From assembly GCA_947625395.1 (NCBI GenBank), contig CANQOD010000043.1, forward strand, positions 1 to 8,563: DNA of 8,563 bases, in the 5' to 3' direction. Position numbers and translations under genes: made by a program. A model generated the notes under the pieces. The model had not been told where the DNA came from and searched no databases. It was given only the letters and a program-made list of their open reading frames with translations. Source of the stretch: an uncultured Bacilli bacterium. GTDB lineage: Bacteria > Bacillota_I > Bacilli_A > RF39 > UBA660. This document shows positions 1 to 4,445 of the stretch, piece after piece; position 1 is the first letter of the stretch; every line of letters begins with the position of its first letter.

Positions 1-22
1 AAAAATCGCACCTTTGCGATTT
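1..22 (-). terminator. Small perfect hairpin with A5 on its left flank (possible minus-strand terminator)
   Basis: AAATCGCA (3-10) and TGCGATTT (15-22) form a perfect 8-bp stem with a CCTT loop. The A run at 1-5 would be a U tract on the minus strand, and no T run follows on the + strand. No minus-strand gene is visible to the right, so it may instead be part of the 3' end of the upstream + strand transcript, ahead of the stronger terminator at 31-60. The window edge cuts its context. Confidence 0.35.
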
Positions 23-30
23 AAAAATAT

Positions 31-60
31 AGGTTCATAACATATGTTATGGGCTTTTTT
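31..60 (+). terminator. Rho-independent terminator of an upstream gene outside the window
   Basis: A perfect 16-bp palindrome CATAACATATGTTATG (36-51) is extended outward by G-U and G-C pairs (31-35 with 52-56) and runs into TTTTTT (55-60). The stem followed by a T run fits an intrinsic terminator for a + strand gene ending left of the window. It separates that gene from the ABC transporter unit. Confidence 0.7.
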
Positions 61-429
61 CATTGCCTAGAAGATGACATAAAACAATTCTTTTTTTTTA
101 GTTTTCCTCCATCATTCAATACTTGATTTCAATGCAAGTTCCAATCTATATCGGATATATTGATAACCATATATTTGAAAGACTTATTGTTATAATGATA
201 CCTAATACATTAGATTTCATCTAAAGAACATCGTCAAGAAATATACAAAAAATGAAAGAATTTAATTCATCCTATCTCTTATTTATGTAGTTATTGTGGC
301 ATTTTAGTTCTATATCTTGTTGATATTATCCATAGTTAAACATTTGCAAAATTCCTAATAGAAAAGGGAGATAGAAAGTACGACCAACTAGAAAAAAACA
401 GTTTAGAAAAAAAATCGAAAACAACACAC
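61..429. other. Gene-free stretch, about 370 bases
   Basis: No open reading frame with a ribosome binding site and a convincing protein was found on either strand. The stretch contains an extended -10-like sequence (188-196), a short inverted repeat TTAGAT-TTC-ATCTAA (210-224), another, TATATC-G-GATATA (147-159), and a stop-interrupted frame (266-358) that would read as hydrophobic residues. It may be a long 5' leader of the permease gene or a decayed gene. Nothing in it is a clear riboswitch or tRNA. Confidence 0.5.
188..196 (+). promoter_or_regulatory. Extended -10 promoter element (possible)
   Basis: TGTTATAAT is a full extended -10 consensus for the housekeeping sigma factor. No good -35 lies 16-18 bases upstream: the TTGAAA at 175-180 is only 10 bases away. 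A transcript from here would start near 203, just before the TTAGAT/ATCTAA inverted repeat, and would give the permease gene a leader of nearly 290 bases. The sequence is suggestive only. Confidence 0.3.
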
Positions 430-465
430 TTTTTTAATGTTTTTTTAATATTTTCATCATAAAAT
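430..465 (+). promoter_or_regulatory. Direct-repeat regulator site and -10 upstream of the permease gene (putative)
   Basis: TTTTTTAAT occurs at 430-438 and again at 441-449, an exact repeat with 11-bp phasing, with a weak third copy (TTTCATCAT) at 452-460. A -10-like TAAAAT lies at 460-465 without a consensus -35. Tandem half-sites one helical turn apart beside a poor -35 are typical of promoters activated by OmpR/PhoB-family response regulators, which often control MacB-like ABC transporters in Firmicutes. The repeat is visible; the regulator is inferred, and none is encoded in the window. Confidence 0.4.
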
Positions 466-490
466 GAGATTGTTTTAAAGGAGAAAAAAG

Positions 491-1939
491 ATGTTTATAT
501 TTAAAAATGCATGGATTTCAATCAAAAGAAATAAGGGGAGGAATATTTTAATAGGAATCATTATTTTCATTATTGCTTGTGCTTGCACGATAACACTTGC
601 AATTAAAAATACAGCAGTAGATTTAATAGATTCCTATAAAAGTGCTTATGACAAAGAAGTCACAATTGGCTTTAACAGAGAAAACATGATGAAAGGCTTT
701 GACCCATCTCAAGAAGAGGGAAGAGAAAATGCAAGAGAAAAGTTTGAGAATATTGCAAGTTATACCATTGATGATGTGATTCAATTCGCAGATAGTCAAT
801 ATATAGAAAGTTATTATTATACCTATGGTGTTGGACTAAATGGAAATAGTATAGAAAAAGCAGAAATTGAATCAAATAGCGATATGCCAAATGGCTTCGG
901 TCATGGAAAAGGAAATAATATGTCATCTACTGATTTTACTTTAACAGGTTATAGTTCAGAGGATGCAATGAGTGAATTTATTAGTGGTACTTATACGATG
1001 AGTGAAATTACTGAGAATGCTTGGGACATTGCATTTAATGGTAATTATGTGTTTATCAATGAAGAACTTGCTAGTTATAATCAGTTAAAACTAAATGACA
1101 AAATAAAACTAGAAGATGAAGATGGACATGTTTATGAGTTTGAAATCATTGGTATTTTTAAAGAAAATGAAGAAGATACGCAAGAACCAATATCGATGTT
1201 TTCTAATTCAGTAAATACAATCATAACCAATAGTGATGCAGTTGTTAAGCTTACAAACGAAAATGAAAACTTAAAAGCTTCTATTTATCCTACTTTTATG
1301 ATAGATTCTTATGAAAATGTAGAGAAACTGCAAGAGGAATTTTATGAAAAGGGATTAGATGAAAACTTTATCTTACAAACGAATGAAGAACTTGCTGAAA
1401 GTGGCGTTTCAAGTGTAAAAAACATTTCATCATTTTCAACAACTTTCTTAGTGATTACACTGATTATTGGTGGAATTGTCTTATTTGTAATCAATATGAT
1501 TAATATTCGTGAACGAAAATATGAAATTGGTGTTTTAAGAACCATTGGTATTAGTAAATTAAAATTAACAATGCAATTTGTATCAGAACTTGTCATTGTT
1601 TCAGTGGTTGCTCTTACCTTAGGTGCAGGAGTTGGTGCAATCAGTTCTAAGGGAGTAAGTAACTCATTACTTGCAAATGAAATCAGCAATAGTACTGAAA
1701 AGACAGAAGAGATAAATAAAAACTTTGGTGGAATGAATCATGGTAGTGAAAGAGGAGCTATGCATGGTAAAGGAATGCCTGTTGTTCAAGCCTATGATTC
1801 GATTGATGCCGTCGTAGATATGAAAGTTTTAGTCGAATTACTTAGTATTGGGCTTTCCCTCGTATTCGTTAGTTCCATTGCTTCAATGATTAGTATTCAA
1901 AGATTTTCACCACTTACAATATTGAAAGAGAGGTCTTAA
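491..1939 (+). CDS. MacB/FtsX-type ABC transporter permease
   Basis: This is the membrane subunit of a type VII (mechanotransmission) ABC transporter. Such proteins move no substrate through their own membrane helices but pull on lipoproteins, peptides or drugs outside the membrane. The 482 residues show the family layout: a basic N-terminus with helix 1 at about 19-38, a large extracellular domain of about 275 residues, helix 2 at about 316-338, a cytoplasmic loop with the FtsX-like signature IRERKYEIGVLRTIGIS (339-355), helix 3 at about 363-386, an outer loop, and helix 4 at about 446-470. The start is set by AAAGGAG (477-483), seven bases before the ATG. Two Gly/Met/His-rich segments containing HGKG (138-141 and 425-428) fall in the outer domain and the outer loop. 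The ATPase gene starts four bases after its stop, so the two form one unit. The substrate is unknown: the family also includes antimicrobial-peptide, lipoprotein and macrolide exporters. No HlyD-like adaptor is present here. Confidence 0.88.
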   Translation: MFIFKNAWISIKRNKGRNILIGIIIFIIACACTITLAIKNTAVDLIDSYKSAYDKEVTIGFNRENMMKGFDPSQEEGRENAREKFENIASYTIDDVIQFADSQYIESYYYTYGVGLNGNSIEKAEIESNSDMPNGFGHGKGNNMSSTDFTLTGYSSEDAMSEFISGTYTMSEITENAWDIAFNGNYVFINEELASYNQLKLNDKIKLEDEDGHVYEFEIIGIFKENEEDTQEPISMFSNSVNTIITNSDAVVKLTNENENLKASIYPTFMIDSYENVEKLQEEFYEKGLDENFILQTNEELAESGVSSVKNISSFSTTFLVITLIIGGIVLFVINMINIRERKYEIGVLRTIGISKLKLTMQFVSELVIVSVVALTLGAGVGAISSKGVSNSLLANEISNSTEKTEEINKNFGGMNHGSERGAMHGKGMPVVQAYDSIDAVVDMKVLVELLSIGLSLVFVSSIASMISIQRFSPLTILKERS

Positions 1940-1942
1940 AAA

Positions 1943-2752
1943 ATGGAAAATGAGAAGACGAAGAATGATGTTTTAAAAGAAGAAAATCTTGAACAAAACA
2001 GTTCACAAAAGGAGAAAAAGAACAGAAGTAAAGAGAAGAAAGAATACAAAGAAAAACAAGAAGTAAAAGAAAAAAATCCTTCTTTAAAAAACATTATTTT
2101 AAGCATTCGAAATGCAAGTTATCGATATAGTGATGCGGAAGAAGATGACTATGCTTTGAAAAATGTTAGCTTTGATTTTGAAAGTGGAAAGCTATATGCG
2201 ATAAGAGGTCGAAGTGGAACAGGGAAAACAACGCTTTTATCCCTTATCAGTGGTCTTGAAAAATGTACTGAAGGTGAAATTCTATTTGATGGTAAAAGCT
2301 TAAAAGAGATGAACTTAGATCAGTATCGAAATAGTGATATAGGGATTGTCTTTCAAAGTTATAATTTGCTTCCCTTTATGACAGCAGTTGAAAATATCAT
2401 TCTTTCTATGGACGCAAATGGCTTAAAAATAAAAAATAAAAAAGAAAAAGCCATTGAGCTGATGGAAAAAGTAGGTTTAAAAGCAAGTTATGCGAATCGG
2501 AAAGTATTGCGATTATCAGGTGGAGAGCAGCAGAGAGTTGCTATCGCAAGAAGCTTATCTTACAATCCTAAAATGATAATTGCCGATGAACCAACTGGCA
2601 ATCTTGATAAGCAAACAGAAACGGAAATTTTAGATATATTTAAAAAGTTAGCACATGAAGAAAATAAATGCGTGATTATAGTAACTCATTCACAAAATGT
2701 TTGTGATACAGTTGATAAAATATATGATTTAAAAAAAGTTCAAGAAAAATAA
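1943..2752 (+). CDS. ABC transporter ATP-binding protein (MacB/LolD-type)
   Basis: This is the cytoplasmic ATPase that powers the permease encoded just upstream. All nucleotide-binding motifs are intact in its 269 residues: Walker A GRSGTGKTT (89-97), Q-loop Gln138, signature LSGGEQ (191-196), Walker B MIIADEP (211-217) with catalytic Glu216, D-loop NLD (220-222) and switch His249. The sequence FQSYNLLPFMTAVENI after the Q-loop and DEPTGNLD are typical of the LolD/MacB/FtsE group. The first 48 residues are almost entirely Lys, Glu, Asn and Gln and precede the usual start of the fold (about residue 53); this tail is longer than in typical relatives of about 220-230 residues. The start is supported by the AGAGAGG just upstream, which lies inside the permease 3' end. 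The four-base spacing implies translational coupling and a 1:1 complex. A terminator follows. Confidence 0.93.
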   Translation: MENEKTKNDVLKEENLEQNSSQKEKKNRSKEKKEYKEKQEVKEKNPSLKNIILSIRNASYRYSDAEEDDYALKNVSFDFESGKLYAIRGRSGTGKTTLLSLISGLEKCTEGEILFDGKSLKEMNLDQYRNSDIGIVFQSYNLLPFMTAVENIILSMDANGLKIKNKKEKAIELMEKVGLKASYANRKVLRLSGGEQQRVAIARSLSYNPKMIIADEPTGNLDKQTETEILDIFKKLAHEENKCVIIVTHSQNVCDTVDKIYDLKKVQEK

Positions 2753-2792
2753 AGTGACTTGAAATTCAACATTTGAAATCCTTTTGCACAAT

Positions 2793-2822
2793 AGAGATGG
2801 AAATTTCCTCTCTTTTTATTTT
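2793..2822 (+). terminator. Rho-independent terminator of the ABC transporter unit
   Basis: AGAGA (2793-2797) pairs with TCTCT (2809-2813), and GGA (2799-2801) with TCC (2806-2808), leaving one bulged T and an AATT loop. A T-rich run (TTTTTATTTT) follows. It lies about 40 bases past the ATPase stop codon and ends that transcript. Confidence 0.75.
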
Positions 2823-2902
2823 ACGAATAAAGGAAAGTAATTTGAAAATCAAAGAGGAATGATGCTTAAAAAAATATCTTTTGAATTTGTTCATAAAACT
2901 TC

Positions 2903-2931
2903 TTTATTTCATTATCTGAATTTGTTATAAT
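2903..2931 (+). promoter_or_regulatory. Extended -10 promoter for the Hpt-receiver gene
   Basis: TGTTATAAT (2923-2931) is a perfect extended -10 with TATAAT at 2926-2931. The -35 position 17 bases upstream reads only TTTATT (2903-2908), as is tolerated with an extended -10. Transcription would begin near 2938, leaving a leader of about 15 bases that contains the ribosome binding site at 2941-2949. Confidence 0.65.
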
Positions 2932-2940
2932 GAAAATAAG

Positions 2941-2949
2941 AGAAGGTGG
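2941..2949 (+). promoter_or_regulatory. Ribosome binding site that fixes the Hpt-receiver start at 2954
   Basis: AGAAGGTGG lies four bases upstream of ATG 2954, and its AGGTGG core is complementary to the 16S rRNA 3' end. An in-frame ATG at 2930 overlaps the -10 box and has no such site, so it would not be in the mRNA. Confidence 0.75.
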
Positions 2950-2953
2950 AAAA

Positions 2954-3733
2954 ATGAAAGATACAAACTTTTTAGTACAAAATGGAGTCGATGTAGCACA
3001 TGGAATTGAATTGCTTGGAGATATTCAAATGTATAATTCCATTCTACAAGAATTTTTAAATTCTTATAATGAAAGAATGCAAAAGATAATGACTTATAAA
3101 AATGCATTGGATATGGAAAATTATGCCATTGAGGTCCATGCCTTAAAAAGCGATTCTAAATATTTAGGTTTTAATACTTTAGCAGATTTAGCTTATCAAC
3201 ATGAAATGGCCAGCAAAAGTAGAAATATTGAAGCTGTAAATGCTTCATTTAATCAATTGATTCAAGAAGCCAATCGAATCATGCAAGTAGGAAAAACGTA
3301 TTTAGGAATAGGAAGTGGAGGACAGACGCCAACAAGTGAGAGTACAGCCCCTAAAAAAGCCATTCTCGTTGCGGATGACTCCAATATTATTAGAGCTTTT
3401 ATTTCGGATATCTTTCAAAATCAATACGAAGTTCTACTTGCCAATGATGGAAAAGAAGTTCTCGATTTAGTGAATGCTCGTTCCAATGATATTGTTGCTT
3501 TGCTCCTTGACCTTAATATGCCAAACTTAGATGGCTTTCAAGTTCTTGAATATTTTCAGTATTATGATTTGTTTAAAAAGATTCCAGTTTCGATTATTTC
3601 AGGTTCTGATGATAAAGAAACAATTGACCGTGCTTTTACATACCCAATTATCGATATGTTAAACAAGCCGTTTGATAAAGAAAGTGTGAAAGCTTTTGTG
3701 GAAAAAACAATTTCAATTGGCGCCGTGAATTAA
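2954..3733 (+). CDS. Phosphorelay protein with Hpt and receiver domains
   Basis: This 259-residue soluble protein combines a histidine phosphotransfer domain with a response-regulator receiver domain and has no kinase or DNA-binding domain. The Hpt part (about 10-115) is all-helical and contains the signature VHALKSDSKYLG with phosphoacceptor His62. After a flexible Gly/Ser/Thr linker (about 119-134), the receiver (about 135-255) has the acidic pair Asp141-Asp142, phosphoacceptor Asp186 in LLLDLNMP, the switch Ser216 and the conserved Lys238 in NKPF. All residues needed for phosphotransfer are present. It likely passes phosphate between a hybrid kinase and another regulator, or acts through protein contacts; the hybrid kinase at 6314-8155 lacks an Hpt and is the obvious candidate partner, though this is inferred. 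The start at 2954 is preferred over an in-frame ATG at 2930, which lies in the promoter -10. The gene is monocistronic, with its own promoter and terminator. Confidence 0.88.
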   Translation: MKDTNFLVQNGVDVAHGIELLGDIQMYNSILQEFLNSYNERMQKIMTYKNALDMENYAIEVHALKSDSKYLGFNTLADLAYQHEMASKSRNIEAVNASFNQLIQEANRIMQVGKTYLGIGSGGQTPTSESTAPKKAILVADDSNIIRAFISDIFQNQYEVLLANDGKEVLDLVNARSNDIVALLLDLNMPNLDGFQVLEYFQYYDLFKKIPVSIISGSDDKETIDRAFTYPIIDMLNKPFDKESVKAFVEKTISIGAVN

Positions 3734-3758
3734 GAGAGTAAATCTCTCTTTCTTTTTT
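3732..3758 (+). terminator. Rho-independent terminator starting in the Hpt-receiver stop codon
   Basis: AAGAGAG (3732-3738) and CTCTCTT (3744-3750) form a perfect 7-bp stem around a TAAAT loop, followed by TTCTTTTTT. The first stem base is the second base of the TAA stop codon. Confidence 0.8.
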
Positions 3759-3796
3759 GTGCAGTTCTTTTTTAAGAAATGTTTTTTTTATTTTCA

Positions 3797-3824
3797 TTGA
3801 CAAAAGTTTCTTTTTTGATATAAT
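3797..3824 (+). promoter_or_regulatory. Consensus sigma-A-type promoter of the 125-residue protein gene
   Basis: The -35 is a perfect TTGACA (3797-3802). The -10 is a perfect TATAAT (3819-3824) preceded by TG (3816-3817), an extended -10. The spacer is 16 bases. Transcription should start near 3831, giving a leader of about 27 bases. It is the strongest promoter seen in the window. Confidence 0.85.
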
Positions 3825-3840
3825 AAATGCACTTATTGAA

Positions 3841-3850
3841 AAAGGGGTGA
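3841..3850 (+). promoter_or_regulatory. Ribosome binding site supporting a TTG start
   Basis: AAAGGGGTGA ends seven bases before TTG 3858 and closely matches the anti-Shine-Dalgarno complement. The first in-frame ATG (3885, codon 10) has no comparable site, so TTG is the likely initiation codon. Confidence 0.7.
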
Positions 3851-3857
3851 AAACAAG

Positions 3858-4235
3858 TTGGATACGGATAAAATCGTTTTATGTATGAAAAACAAAGAAC
3901 AATTAAGTAATATGAAATTAAAAGCTGGAATTGGATTGATTGCTGCACCTATCTTTGCTTATTTTTTAAGTACGGACCAATCAGGAACAATCCTTTATGC
4001 TCCAGGTTTTCTTCTTAGTACAAGTTATGGTATCATAAATGGATACCACTCTCTTCAACTGCAACGTTCTTGTAAAAAGCATTATGGTTCTTTATGGCTT
4101 AAGAAAAAGGAAGACCTCCTGCATCTTTTAAGCATGTCACTCAACAAAGATGTGACTGTTACAGGAATGATGTCACAAGCTTTTGAAGAACCTCAAGATA
4201 CGTACACTTATCAGAAGACAAAATCATTACAGTAA
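3858..4235 (+). CDS. Small protein of unknown function with two hydrophobic segments
   Basis: I do not recognise this family. The 125-residue product has a charged start, then hydrophobic stretches at about 23-38 (ending APIFAYFL) and about 45-62 (with Gly, Ser and Tyr). A basic region with the Cys-Lys-Lys-His cluster (72-75) and LWLKKKED (79-86) follows, then a polar C-terminus. The hydrophobic parts could be a short membrane hairpin with both ends in the cytoplasm, but they are weak and contain Ser and Thr. Initiation is at TTG, chosen because the strong ribosome binding site at 3841-3850 serves it. It has its own consensus promoter and its own terminator, so it is a single-gene transcript, probably well transcribed. 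A coding origin is supported by the signals on both sides and an intact frame. No function is proposed. Confidence 0.72.
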   Translation: MDTDKIVLCMKNKEQLSNMKLKAGIGLIAAPIFAYFLSTDQSGTILYAPGFLLSTSYGIINGYHSLQLQRSCKKHYGSLWLKKKEDLLHLLSMSLNKDVTVTGMMSQAFEEPQDTYTYQKTKSLQ

Positions 4236-4238
4236 AGG

Positions 4239-4262
4239 AAAGCCTCGTTTTTAGGCTTTTTT
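4239..4262 (+). terminator. Rho-independent terminator after the 125-residue protein gene
   Basis: AAAGCCT (4239-4245) pairs perfectly with AGGCTTT (4253-4259) around a CGTTTTT loop, and the T run reaches 4262. It begins four bases after the stop codon. Confidence 0.85.
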
Positions 4263-4284
4263 ATATAATATATAATAAGTATTT

Positions 4285-4323
4285 TTGACAAATTGGATAA
4301 ATTTGATTATCTTCTATTATAAT
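4285..4323 (+). promoter_or_regulatory. Distal candidate promoter of the acyl-CoA ligase gene
   Basis: TTGACA (4285-4290) is followed 17 bases later by TATCTT (4308-4313). A better -10, TATAAT (4318-4323), is 19 bases from TTGGAT (4293-4298). Either pairing would give a leader of over 100 bases that includes the hairpin at 4352-4379. Confidence 0.45.
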
Positions 4324-4351
4324 AAGGAACACCTATTGGAAAAGACGTTTT

Positions 4352-4379
4352 TCATTCATTAAAAAACAGAAGTGAATGA
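4352..4379 (+). other. Hairpin in the ligase gene leader
   Basis: TCATTCATT (4352-4360) can pair with AGTGAATGA (4371-4379) through nine pairs including one G-U, around an A-rich 10-base loop. No T run follows, so it is not a terminator. It would lie in the leader of transcripts from the distal promoter, or it could be a protein-binding inverted repeat. Confidence 0.35.
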
Positions 4380-4392
4380 TTTGACGCTTTTA

Positions 4393-4427
4393 TTTGACAC
4401 GTATCAAAAAAAAGAGTAGGATAAAAT
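4393..4427 (+). promoter_or_regulatory. Proximal candidate promoter with overlapping operator-like palindrome
   Basis: TTGACA (4394-4399) is followed 17 bases later by TAGGAT (4417-4422); an alternative -10, TAAAAT (4422-4427), is 22 bases away, which is too far. The -35 lies within TTTGACACGTATCAAA (4393-4408), an inverted repeat in which 14 of 16 positions are symmetric. ATTTGACGC (4379-4387) repeats the left half 13 bases upstream. A repressor bound here would block the -35. The sequence does not match the CcpA cre or Rex consensus, and the regulator is unknown. Confidence 0.5.
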
Positions 4428-4445
4428 CATTAGAGGTGATATAAA

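Noticed and set aside
36..51. Perfect 16-bp palindrome considered as an operator
   Set aside because: Its direct run into a T tract, plus extra pairing outside the palindrome, fits a terminator better.
672..926. Minus-strand open frame of 84 codons
   Set aside because: It lies wholly inside the permease gene, has a low-complexity His/Leu/Tyr-rich translation, and has no ribosome binding site. It is an antisense shadow.
1342..1689. Minus-strand open frame of 115 codons
   Set aside because: Antisense to the permease helices 2 and 3. The translation matches no family and the frame has no start signals.
2925..3107. Minus-strand open frame of 60 codons
   Set aside because: It overlaps the promoter and Hpt part of the phosphorelay gene on the opposite strand and lacks a binding site.
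4393..4408. Palindrome considered as a CcpA cre or Rex site
   Set aside because: Aligned on its central CG, it fails the TG...CA outer positions of cre, and it lacks the TTGTGA/TCACAA arms of Rex. The identity of the binding protein is left open.
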